DNA of 64,000 nucleotides from Peptostreptococcaceae bacterium (GTDB lineage Bacteria; Bacillota; Clostridia; Peptostreptococcales; Peptostreptococcaceae): contig JAOARY010000057.1 in assembly GCA_025210335.1 (NCBI GenBank), forward strand, positions 1-64,000, given 5' to 3'. The notes under the pieces are model-generated. The model was not told where the DNA came from and ran no database searches. It saw nothing but the letters and a program-made list of their open reading frames with translations. The translations under genes were made by a program, and so were the position numbers. This document shows, piece by piece, positions 38,910-46,658 of this stretch. The first letter of the stretch is position 1, and the number at the start of each line of letters is the position of its first letter.

Positions 38910-40208
38910 TTATAAAATTATTGATGCTATAAATCCAAATATTAAAAGTGGTATATTATAATGTATGAAAGTAGGAACACAAGTATCAAATATATGATCA
39001 TGTTGTTCATCAACATTAAGTCCAGATGTTGGTCCAAGTGTACTATCAGAAGCTGGTGAACCAGCATCCCCTAATGCTCCTGCTACACCAATAAGTGCTA
39101 TTATTCCCATACTTGAAAATCCCAAACTCGTTGCTAATGGACAATAAATAGTTGCAAGTATTGGTATTGTACCAAAAGATGTTCCTATACCCATAGTTAC
39201 AAATAATCCAACTAAAAGCATCAGCATAGAACCTAAAACCTTGCTAGACCCAACACTTCCACTTATATTAAGTACTAATGCTTCAACAGCACCTGTCTCT
39301 CTTAATACTTGTGCAAAACCTGATGCAACAAGCATAACAAAAGCTATAAAACCCATCATATTTATAGAATCATGCATAATTTCATTTAAATCTTTTATTT
39401 TAATAACTCTAAATATCATTAAAAATACTATTGCAAAAATAGCACCTAATGGTAATGACTTTGTATAAAGTTGTGCAAGAAAAGCTATAACAGCACTTAT
39501 TAAAACAAAATAATGATTCTTATTTAATTTTTCTATTTCAATCTTATCCTCTTTTGAATCTATATCTGTATATTCTCTGTCTTTTCTGTAAGAAAATAAT
39601 ACAGCTACTAAAAATCCAAGTATCATTCCACACCCAGGAATAAATAAAGCTTTCCAAACCATATTAGTTTGAACTTCAACAGAATTTAATATCATATTAT
39701 CTCTAATAACATTATGAAATATAAGTCCAAAACCAACAGGTAGCATTACATATGGTGTTTTTAATCCAAATGTTAATGCACAAGCAACTCCTCTTCTATC
39801 TAATTTCATCTTATTCATCATTTTTAGAAGTGGTGGTATTAATATAGGTATAAATGCAATATGAACAGGTATTAAATTTTGAGATAAGCAAGATAAAATT
39901 CCAATCATAAATAAAAATAAAACTTTTTTATCTTTAACAATTTTAGAAATTTTTAAAGATAAAATATTAGCAAGACCTGATCTGTTTATTATCACAGCAA
40001 GTGCACCAAGCAAAATATAACTTATTGCGGTTTCACTATTTCCTCCCATTCCACTTATTAAAATACTCATAGTCGAAGAAAAAGTCATTCCAGAAGCCAA
40101 ACCTCCAACCAAGGCAGCTACTAAAATAGCAATTATTACATTCAAATTAAGTAAACATAAAATAATCATAGATAAAACAGATAATACAACTGGATTAGTA
40201 AAAATCAT
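38910..40208 (-). CDS. Na+/H+ antiporter-family (YuiF/NhaC-like) amino acid transporter
   Basis: A 432-residue protein with about 12 membrane segments. MGGNSETAISYILLGALAVIINRSG and GFAQVLRETGAVEAL are typical of the Na_H_antiporter family, and GVAGALGDAGSPASDSTLGPTSGLNVD near the end is the conserved re-entrant loop. Despite the name, many members move amino acids with Na+. It lies 174 bases after the histidine ammonia-lyase gene on the same strand, so histidine uptake is the likely job. Both genes have their own terminator. Start ATG follows AGGGGG. Confidence 0.82.
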   Translation of the reverse strand: MIFTNPVVLSVLSMIILCLLNLNVIIAILVAALVGGLASGMTFSSTMSILISGMGGNSETAISYILLGALAVIINRSGLANILSLKISKIVKDKKVLFLFMIGILSCLSQNLIPVHIAFIPILIPPLLKMMNKMKLDRRGVACALTFGLKTPYVMLPVGFGLIFHNVIRDNMILNSVEVQTNMVWKALFIPGCGMILGFLVAVLFSYRKDREYTDIDSKEDKIEIEKLNKNHYFVLISAVIAFLAQLYTKSLPLGAIFAIVFLMIFRVIKIKDLNEIMHDSINMMGFIAFVMLVASGFAQVLRETGAVEALVLNISGSVGSSKVLGSMLMLLVGLFVTMGIGTSFGTIPILATIYCPLATSLGFSSMGIIALIGVAGALGDAGSPASDSTLGPTSGLNVDEQHDHIFDTCVPTFIHYNIPLLIFGFIASIIL

Positions 40209-40325
40209 TTAATTTCCCCCTTTTTTTTATTTCCACTTTATCATTGTAAAGCGTTAAAGTATTTTTTTCAATAGTTTTTTTTCATATTTTGAATTTTGCA
40301 AAAATTCCCCCTGTATTTTTTTATT

Positions 40326-40353
40326 AAAAAAAGAAGGACTATGCCTTCTTTTT
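40326..40353 (-). terminator. hutH terminator
   Basis: AAGAAGG (40331-40337) pairs with CCTTCTT (40344-40350) around ACTATG; T-rich on the minus strand beyond. Confidence 0.75.
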
Positions 40354-40382
40354 CTATTCTATTTATACTCAATTAAAATATT

Positions 40383-41912
40383 CTAAACCAAAATTTCTCC
40401 TGAAATTTTTTGAACTTCATCAACCAATCTATTTTCTATTATAAGTTTTTCTATTTTATTAATTTCCTTATACATAACTTTATCTTCTGTAATTTTAGAT
40501 GTTAATTCCCTTACTATCTCATAAGCTCTTTTAGTACCTAATCCAAGACCTTTATTTTCTGCTAAATCAATAGCTTGACAAGCACCCAAAATTTCCATAG
40601 CTACTACATTTCTCGAATTTTTTAGTATATCATATGCCTTTCTAGCTCCAATTGTTCCCATAGATACATGATCTTCTTGATTTGCTGAAGAAGGTATTGA
40701 ATCAACCGAAGAAGGATGTGCTAATACCTTATTTTCTGAAACTAATGCAGCTGCTGAATATTGTACTATCATAAAACCAGAATTAAGCCCACCTTTTTCT
40801 ACTAAAAATGCTGGCAGATTAGATAAAGCAGGATTTACTAGTCTTTCAAGTCTTCTTTCTGATACATTTCCTACCTCACTAAGTGCAATTCCTAAGAAAT
40901 CAAAAGCCAAGGCCATTGGTTGTCCATGGAAATTCCCACCTGATATAACTTCTTTCTCATCAGGGAATATCAAAGGATTATCTGTTGCTGAATTTATTTC
41001 TATTTCAATTTTTTCTTTAACATAATTAATAGCATCCTTACTAGCTCCGTGAATTTGTGGGATACATCTTAAAGTATATGCATCTTGAACTCTTATTTCA
41101 CCTTGTTTTGTTGTATTTTTACTATCTTTTAATATATTCAACATATTTTTTGCTGTATTTATTTGACCTTGGTGAGGTCTTACTTTGTGAACTTTTTCAT
41201 CAAATGCAGTAGTTATACCATTTAAAGCTTCCATTGTAAGAGATGCTGCTATATCTGCTGTTTTCAATAAATTAATAGCATCAAAAAGTGCTAATGTTCC
41301 AGTTGCAGTCATAACTTGTGTTCCATTTATCAGAGCAAGCCCTTCTTTTGAATGAATCTCAATAACATCTATACCTGCTTTTTCCATAGCAGTTCTTCCA
41401 TCCATTTTTACTCCATCATAGAAAGCTTCTCCTTCACCAAGCATAGGTAGTACCATATGAGATAATGGAGCCAAATCTCCAGAAGCTCCCAAAGAACCTT
41501 TTTGTGGAATGCATGGATGTACTTTTTTATTAAGCATAGCAATTAAAGTATTTATCGTTTCCATTCTTATTCCAGAATTTCCTTTAGCTAAGGCATTTAC
41601 CCTAAGTAACATTATTGCTCTTACTATGTCCACACTAAACAGATCCCCAACACCACAAGAGTGACTCATAATAAGATTTTTTTGTAAATCCTTTGTTTCT
41701 TCTTTACTTATAGCAACATCTGAAAACTTACCAAAACCAGTTGTTATACCATATACTACTTTTTCACTATCTACAAATTCATCAACTAAATTTCTAGCTT
41801 TTATTATTCTTTTTTTAGCTTCTTCTTCTAATTCAACTAAATAATTATTTCTAGAAACATTTATAACATCTTCAATTTTTAAATTAAATCCATCGATTAT
41901 AACTTTATTCAT
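40383..41912 (-). CDS. hutH: Histidine ammonia-lyase
   Basis: A 509-residue enzyme that deaminates histidine to urocanate. The self-formed MIO cofactor comes from A143-S144-G145 in GSLGASGDLAPLSHM. YGITTGFGKFSD and the conserved GNFHGQPMALAFD and SVDSIPSSANQEDHVSMG segments complete the active site. No other hut gene is in the window, so urocanate is handled elsewhere. ATG 41912 follows GGGGG; the frame upstream is not used. Its long leader contains two hairpins, one with a U-tract, suggesting attenuation. Confidence 0.95.
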   Translation of the reverse strand: MNKVIIDGFNLKIEDVINVSRNNYLVELEEEAKKRIIKARNLVDEFVDSEKVVYGITTGFGKFSDVAISKEETKDLQKNLIMSHSCGVGDLFSVDIVRAIMLLRVNALAKGNSGIRMETINTLIAMLNKKVHPCIPQKGSLGASGDLAPLSHMVLPMLGEGEAFYDGVKMDGRTAMEKAGIDVIEIHSKEGLALINGTQVMTATGTLALFDAINLLKTADIAASLTMEALNGITTAFDEKVHKVRPHQGQINTAKNMLNILKDSKNTTKQGEIRVQDAYTLRCIPQIHGASKDAINYVKEKIEIEINSATDNPLIFPDEKEVISGGNFHGQPMALAFDFLGIALSEVGNVSERRLERLVNPALSNLPAFLVEKGGLNSGFMIVQYSAAALVSENKVLAHPSSVDSIPSSANQEDHVSMGTIGARKAYDILKNSRNVVAMEILGACQAIDLAENKGLGLGTKRAYEIVRELTSKITEDKVMYKEINKIEKLIIENRLVDEVQKISGEILV

Positions 41913-41943
41913 ATAATACACCCCCATATTTATAAAAAAACTT

Positions 41944-41976
41944 AAATTTCAGATAATATTTTATTGTCTGAAATTT
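41944..41976 (-). promoter_or_regulatory. Terminator-like hairpin in the hutH leader
   Basis: On the minus strand AAATTTCAGA(C)AAT pairs with ATT(A)TCTGAAATTT around a five-base loop and is followed by AAGTTTTTTT, 31 bases before the hutH start. This is the layout of a leader attenuator. A UAGUAGCAG stretch lies just upstream of it. Confidence 0.5.
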
Positions 41977-42140
41977 GTATTTATTTTCTGCTACTATTTC
42001 AGTATAAATGAAAGAAAATTTAAAAACAATATAATTTTAAAATTTTCTTTGCTTTTTATGTAAATTTATATTATAATAAAGTTTTATCGTGTTAAAGTAA
42101 ATTAAATTAAAATATATAAAAATTATTATACAGTTTAATA

Positions 42141-42191
42141 AATTATATGTATTAATTTTCCAACTATGTTACAAAATTAATACATATAATT
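42141..42191 (+). repeat. 19-bp perfect inverted repeat upstream of trpS
   Basis: Arms 42141-42159 and 42173-42191 are exact, with a 13-base loop CCAACTATGTTAC; ATTTTTTAT follows on the plus strand. It is a terminator-shaped structure 77 bases before trpS although no plus-strand gene precedes it. Confidence 0.6.
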
Positions 42192-42221
42192 ATTTTTTAT
42201 CAAAATCTCAATGAAATGCTG

Positions 42222-42227
42222 TATAAT
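42222..42227 (+). promoter_or_regulatory. trpS -10 box
   Basis: TATAAT preceded by CTG, 40 bases before the trpS start codon. The -35 region (TTTATC or ATCAAA at 42196-42204) is weak. Confidence 0.45.
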
Positions 42228-42267
42228 ATAGAATTATACGATTATATATTCTAAAAGGAGGAAAAAA

Positions 42268-43269
42268 ATGTCTAGTGAAAACAAAAAAACTATATTTAGT
42301 GGTATTCAACCATCAGGAAGACTTACTTTAGGAAATTACTTAGGTGCAATAAAAAATTGGATTCCTCTTCAAGATGAATACGACTGTTATTTTTGCGTTG
42401 TAGATTTACATGCTATAACAGTAAAACAAGAACCAAAAGAGCTTCGTAAAAATACATTAGAAGTTTTAGCAACTTATATAGCTTCTGGTATAGATCCTAA
42501 AAAATCGACTTTATTCATACAATCACATGTTCCAACACATGTTCAAGGTGCATGGTTATTAAATTGTATGACTTATATGGGTGAATTATCAAGAATGACT
42601 CAATATAAAGATAAAAGTCAAAAATCAGGTGCTAATATACCAGCTGGTTTATTTAATTATCCTGTACTTATGGCATCTGACATATTAATTTATGATACTG
42701 ATTTAGTTCCAGTAGGTATCGATCAAAAACAACATTTAGAACTTGCTAGAAATCTTGCTGAAAGATTTAATAATGCATATTCACCTACATTTACAGTTCC
42801 AGAGCCTCATATTGTTAAAGCTAGTGCAAAAATTATGGATTTACAAGAACCAACTAAAAAAATGTCTAAATCAAGTGATAATCCAAATAGTTACATACTT
42901 ATTATGGATGAACCAAATGTAATTAGAAAAAAAATATCAAGATCTGTTACGGATAGTATTGGTACAGTTAATTATAGTGATGATCAACCAGGTGTTAAGA
43001 ATTTACTTAATATAATCTCTGTATTTGAGAATAAAACTACAGATGAACTTGTTGATTATTACAAAGATAAAGGTTATAAAGAGTTAAAAGAAGATTGTGC
43101 TAATGCAATTATAAATGAATTAGAACCTATTCAAAAAAGAGTAAACGAACTTTTAGATAATAAAAAAGAATTAGAAGAGATATATAAAGAAGGTAGTGCT
43201 AAGGCCTTTAAAAAATCTATAAAACAAGTTAGAAAAATGCATAAAAAAATGGGCTTTATTCCTAACTAA
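42268..43269 (+). CDS. trpS: Tryptophanyl-tRNA synthetase
   Basis: A 333-residue class Ic synthetase. The HIGH equivalent is in RLTLGNYLGA (residues 18-27) and the KMSKS loop at 198-202. ASDILIYDTDLVPVG and QKQHLELARNLA bind substrate. ATG follows AAAGGAGG. It is monocistronic. I looked for a tryptophan T-box upstream and found none (no AGGGTGGNACCGCG-type element); a plain hairpin is there instead. Confidence 0.96.
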   Translation: MSSENKKTIFSGIQPSGRLTLGNYLGAIKNWIPLQDEYDCYFCVVDLHAITVKQEPKELRKNTLEVLATYIASGIDPKKSTLFIQSHVPTHVQGAWLLNCMTYMGELSRMTQYKDKSQKSGANIPAGLFNYPVLMASDILIYDTDLVPVGIDQKQHLELARNLAERFNNAYSPTFTVPEPHIVKASAKIMDLQEPTKKMSKSSDNPNSYILIMDEPNVIRKKISRSVTDSIGTVNYSDDQPGVKNLLNIISVFENKTTDELVDYYKDKGYKELKEDCANAIINELEPIQKRVNELLDNKKELEEIYKEGSAKAFKKSIKQVRKMHKKMGFIPN

Positions 43270-43272
43270 AAT

Positions 43273-43307
43273 AAAAAATACGAATCCTACTCGGATTCGT
43301 ATTTTTT
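43273..43307. terminator. Bidirectional terminator trpS / DUF3343
   Basis: AATACGAATCC (43277-43287) pairs with GGATTCGTATT (43293-43303), loop TACTC, with A/T tails on both sides. The right arm encodes the last four codons of the DUF3343 gene and its stop lies in the loop. Confidence 0.88.
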
Positions 43308-43529
43308 TATATATTCATTTCCATCATAAAAATATATACTTTGAATTTCTTCTTCATCTAAAAATATAGATATATCAAACTCTTCATCATAAAATTCCAA
43401 ACATACCCCACAGCTTGAACTTAATATCCTTGGTGTTGGCTTAGTTTTTGCATCTATATTTAAATTTTTAAATGTTTTTTTTAATTTCATAGCTCCAAAA
43501 TGAGTATAAAAAAGCATTACATATTTCAA
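43287..43529 (-). CDS. DUF3343 protein, putative Se/S carrier
   Basis: An 80-residue protein. YTHFGAMKLKKTFKN at the start and PRILSSSCGVCLEFYDEE with a CGVC (CxxC) motif match the DUF3343 family, small proteins found beside YedF/YedE in selenium-using bacteria and proposed to carry Se or S. TTG start 7 bases after AAAGGAG. Last gene of the yedE-yedF-DUF3343 cluster; its end overlaps the terminator shared with trpS. Confidence 0.8.
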   Translation of the reverse strand: MKYVMLFYTHFGAMKLKKTFKNLNIDAKTKPTPRILSSSCGVCLEFYDEEFDISIFLDEEEIQSIYFYDGNEYIKKYESE

Positions 43530-43541
43530 TTCAATTCTCCT

Positions 43542-43757
43542 TTAATGATTTATTAAAATCACAATATCATCATCATCTTCTTCTACATCTATATTTTTAA
43601 TTCCTAAAGAATTTAAAAATCTTTTTATATTATTCATTGCAGTATTATTATCTGTTATTATTTTGAATTTTGAATTTTTATCAATATTATCAATTTCATT
43701 TTTCACCATCAAAACAGGTTGTGGACAAGACATTCCTCTAACATCAATACTAGGCAC
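43542..43757 (-). CDS. yedF: TusA/YedF-like sulfur or selenium carrier
   Basis: A 71-residue SirA/TusA fold. VRGMSCPQPVLMVKNEI contains the CPxP motif with the active Cys near residue 10, which takes a persulfide or perselenide. It is only the TusA-like half of the longer two-domain YedF; the DUF3343 gene next to it supplies what can be the second half. GTG start after AAAGGAG, overlapping the end of yedE by eight bases. Confidence 0.87.
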   Translation of the reverse strand: MPSIDVRGMSCPQPVLMVKNEIDNIDKNSKFKIITDNNTAMNNIKRFLNSLGIKNIDVEEDDDDIVILINH

Positions 43758-44820
43758 TTTTTTTCACTCCTTTTTCAATTTTTTGTATATTAAAATAAGA
43801 TATAACACTCAATATAGCTATTATTATAAATACCGCTACCTTAGAATTTTCTGGTACACCTTTAGGACTGGCCGCTAAAGAAAAATTATGTGCAATTGCA
43901 CCTCCAACAATAAGACCCATAATAGTTATTAATGAATCTGAATTTCCTTCTCCAGCTAATATAAGTTGTCTTAAAGGACATCCACCAAGCAATACAGATC
44001 CCCAACCAACAATTATCATACCTAAAAAATTCCACAGACCTTCAGTATGAGCAATTGGTTGATTTGAGAATCCTAAATTAAAATTAGAAAAAGCTAAATT
44101 TCCTATAAGTACAAATACAAATATAGCCACAAAACCTTTTATCAAATATGTATCTTTAAATAAAACAATATCTCTTAATCCACCAACCATACAAAGTCTA
44201 GTTCTTTGAGATAAAAATCCAACTAAAAGACCTACTGCTAAAGAAAATCCAATTGGTGCATACATAGAACCAGGACCTTTTTGACTAAAAAATATAAAAG
44301 CAGGTTTTAATATCAATAATATAAATAAAAATATTGCAAATAAAGGTGCAAAATAACCTTCAATTTTATTTTGTTTATAATTTCTTTTAAGTGAAAATCC
44401 TTTTTGTAAAAAATAAATTCCTATTAAAATTCCAACAAAAAAACCTAAAAGACCTATTATTGCATTTAAATCTCCTCCACCTAATCTTAAAACCATTCTA
44501 AGAGGACAACCTAAAAATACTAAAGCACCAATCATAACCATAATTCCAAGTAAAAATCTAATAAAAGGTGATGAGCCTCCAACAGATTTGAATTCCTTAA
44601 AAATAAAAGCAGATAAAAAAGCACCCATTATAATACCTATTATTTCAGGTCTTATAAATTGAACCACTGCGGCTCTATGTAATCCTAATGATCCAGAAAT
44701 ATCTCTTAAAAAACAAGCTACACAAACTCCCATATTAAGAGGGTTTCCAAATTTGACTAATAATGCTGATAATAAACCAATAATTGCTCCACAAAATAAA
44801 ATATTTCTACTTTCTTTCAA
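43750..44820 (-). CDS. yedE: YedE-type selenium/sulfur transporter
   Basis: A 356-residue membrane protein of the YeeE/YedE (TsuA) fold, with about ten membrane segments in two halves. Each half has the conserved GCPLR signature with Cys (FLGCPLRMVLRLGGGD and LLGGCPLRQLILAGEG), and a RTRLCMVGGLRD loop provides a further Cys. The family imports thiosulfate or is linked to selenium handling. GTG 44829 overlaps the AGGAGTG ribosome site; TTG 44820 is the better start. Clustered with yedF and DUF3343. Confidence 0.85.
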   Translation of the reverse strand: MKESRNILFCGAIIGLLSALLVKFGNPLNMGVCVACFLRDISGSLGLHRAAVVQFIRPEIIGIIMGAFLSAFIFKEFKSVGGSSPFIRFLLGIMVMIGALVFLGCPLRMVLRLGGGDLNAIIGLLGFFVGILIGIYFLQKGFSLKRNYKQNKIEGYFAPLFAIFLFILLILKPAFIFFSQKGPGSMYAPIGFSLAVGLLVGFLSQRTRLCMVGGLRDIVLFKDTYLIKGFVAIFVFVLIGNLAFSNFNLGFSNQPIAHTEGLWNFLGMIIVGWGSVLLGGCPLRQLILAGEGNSDSLITIMGLIVGGAIAHNFSLAASPKGVPENSKVAVFIIIAILSVISYFNIQKIEKGVKKSA

Positions 44821-44954
44821 CTTTATCACTCCTAAAAATTATTTACCTAGTCTTGATTATATGTATTTGAAATATTTATATCAAATAGAAATATTTAATT
44901 TTATTTTTACCATTTATAACATTTCTCTATATCAAAATAATTTTATAATAAAAA

Positions 44955-44996
44955 ATAACTATGAAATAAGATTTTCAATCTCTAATTCATAGTTAT
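44955..44996 (-). terminator. Terminator of the small basic protein gene
   Basis: ATAACTATGAA (44955-44965) pairs with TTCATAGTTAT (44986-44996), with an inner AGATT/AATCT stem (44969-44973 with 44977-44981); T-run on the minus strand. Confidence 0.8.
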
Positions 44997-45011
44997 CTTT
45001 ATTATACTTCT

Positions 45012-45254
45012 TTATTTTTTAGTTTTAAAATTTTTCTTTAAAATCTTATATTTTACACCAGTTTTATCTATTATATGTTTATCAATTATCATTTTATTAC
45101 CTTTAACTCTTACTTTTCTACCTTTTCTTATCGTTATAGTTTGTGTCTTTTTAGAGAATTTACTCTTCTTCATGAATTGTATATCTTGTAATAATACAGC
45201 TTCATCTCCCAAGAATTTTTTCTTACTAAAAAATGACTTTATTTTTTTAAACAT
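45012..45254 (-). CDS. Small basic hypothetical protein
   Basis: I do not recognise this 80-residue protein. It is strongly basic (about 30 Lys/Arg) with a beta-rich centre: KTQTITIRKGRKVRVKGNKM then IIDKHIIDKTGVKYKILKK. The charge suggests binding to nucleic acid or membrane. It has a good AAGGAG site and its own terminator, so it is likely real. Next gene upstream encodes an S1 RNA-binding protein, 140 bases away. Confidence 0.6.
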   Translation of the reverse strand: MFKKIKSFFSKKKFLGDEAVLLQDIQFMKKSKFSKKTQTITIRKGRKVRVKGNKMIIDKHIIDKTGVKYKILKKNFKTKK

Positions 45255-45394
45255 TTAAAAATCTCCTTTATCTTAAAATAAATATATAATTTCAAAATTT
45301 TCACAGATTAAGAATCTATAAATTAACATATATAATATTATATCATTTATTTTAAATAATTTCCTCTTTTAAATCCATATAGCTTATATTCGAT

Positions 45395-46552
45395 TTAATT
45401 TTCTTTAAAATCTTTAAATAAATCTCCAAAAAGTTCTCCAATAGTCCCCATATTCTCATCTTCATCTTCTGTTATATATTCTTCTATTTCAGCTCTTAAT
45501 TCTTCTTCTTTAGCTTCTTTTATACTAAGTCCTATCTTTTGGTTATCTAAGTCTAAATTTATGATTTTTGCTATTACAATATCACCTATATTAAGTTCAT
45601 TTTCAACTTTTAATACTCTTTCTTCTTTTATCTGTGATATATGACAAAAACCATCTATAAATTCTTCTATATTTATAAATGCACCATAATCACTAAATCT
45701 TACAACTTTACCTTCTATGATATCGCCTAAGTTTATTTCACCTTTTATCTTTTCCCATGGACTTAAAGAAATATCTTTTAAACTAAGTCCAATTTTATAA
45801 TTCTTTTTATCTAATGATATAATACTAACTTTTACATCTTGTCCTATATTAATAACATCTTCAACTCTTTTTACTTTACCCCAAGATAAATTAGATATAT
45901 GAATAAGTCCATCTATTCCATTTAAATCCACAAAAGCACCGAACTTTTCAATTCTCACTACCTTACCTTCTACTACATCACCTTCATTTAAACTTTCAAA
46001 TGCTTCTAACTTCTTTTGAGCCTCTAATTTTTTTTCTATATCTATTCTTGATAGTACAATCTTATCTCTTTTTAAATTTAATTCAATTATATTAAATTCT
46101 AAAGTCGAGTTTATATAATCGTTAAAGTCAACTCTTTTTATACTAAACTGTGATTTTGGTATAAACGCATCAAACCCATTTAGTTTTGCATTTAATCCAC
46201 CTTTATTCATAGATATGATTTTTGCTTTTACTATTTCTTTATTTTCATATGCTGTTTTTATAGATTCCTTATTTTCAACTCTTCTTACCTTAGATCTTGA
46301 TAATAATACATTCCCATTATTATCATCTAAAGATATTATCATAAAAGACATATGTTCTCCCTCTTTTACAATATCTTTTAGGCTTTCATTTTCATCTAAA
46401 TCAAAATCATTTTTCATAACTATACCATCAGATTTATATGAAATATCTACCATTATTTCATTTTCTTTAACTAAAATAATTTTACCCTCAACTATATCAT
46501 TTACTTTATATTCTTTAATATTTAAATCCATATCTTCCATTTTATTATCCAT
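45395..46552 (-). CDS. S1-domain RNA-binding protein (RpsA-like, four S1 domains)
   Basis: A 385-residue protein with four S1 OB-folds at about 14-85, 98-160, 180-250 and 265-340. Repeats two to four show the typical core, for instance EGKVVRIEKFGAFVDLNGIDGLIHISNLS and EGKVVRFSDYGAFINIEEFIDGFCHISQI within their spans. The tail is acidic. Clostridia carry such short S1 proteins in place of full-length ribosomal S1; it probably helps mRNA binding at the ribosome. The first ATG (46564) lies directly on GAGGG, so ATG 46552 is preferred. Confidence 0.85.
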   Translation of the reverse strand: MDNKMEDMDLNIKEYKVNDIVEGKIILVKENEIMVDISYKSDGIVMKNDFDLDENESLKDIVKEGEHMSFMIISLDDNNGNVLLSRSKVRRVENKESIKTAYENKEIVKAKIISMNKGGLNAKLNGFDAFIPKSQFSIKRVDFNDYINSTLEFNIIELNLKRDKIVLSRIDIEKKLEAQKKLEAFESLNEGDVVEGKVVRIEKFGAFVDLNGIDGLIHISNLSWGKVKRVEDVINIGQDVKVSIISLDKKNYKIGLSLKDISLSPWEKIKGEINLGDIIEGKVVRFSDYGAFINIEEFIDGFCHISQIKEERVLKVENELNIGDIVIAKIINLDLDNQKIGLSIKEAKEEELRAEIEEYITEDEDENMGTIGELFGDLFKDFKEN

Positions 46553-46620
46553 TAAAAACACCATCCCTCATCCTATTATTGACTATTTAATTATACTATA
46601 TCTTATTTTTGAAAAAAAGA

Positions 46621-46654
46621 AAAACAATGAATTTTAATAAATTCATTGTTTTTT
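46621..46654 (-). terminator. Terminator of the H-NOX receptor gene
   Basis: AAAACAATGAATTT (46621-46634) pairs perfectly with AAATTCATTGTTTT (46639-46652), loop TAAT; U-tail on the minus strand from the A-run 46610-46624. Confidence 0.85.
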
Positions 46655-46658
46655 CACT

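Larger units (their letters stand above)
41913..42267. other. Divergent spacer between hutH and trpS (355 bp)
   Basis: It carries the hutH leader hairpins (41944-41976 and about 42013-42048), a possible hutH promoter near 42065-42100 on the minus strand, the large inverted repeat 42141-42191 and the trpS promoter/RBS. No open frame is supported. Confidence 0.6.

Noticed and set aside
40238-40262. cre-like sequence TTGTAAAGCGTTAAAG before the transporter
   Set aside because: The spacing around CG is off by one base compared with the consensus.
42100-42267. Tryptophan T-box upstream of trpS
   Set aside because: No AGGGTGGNACCGCG-like element and no specifier stem are visible.
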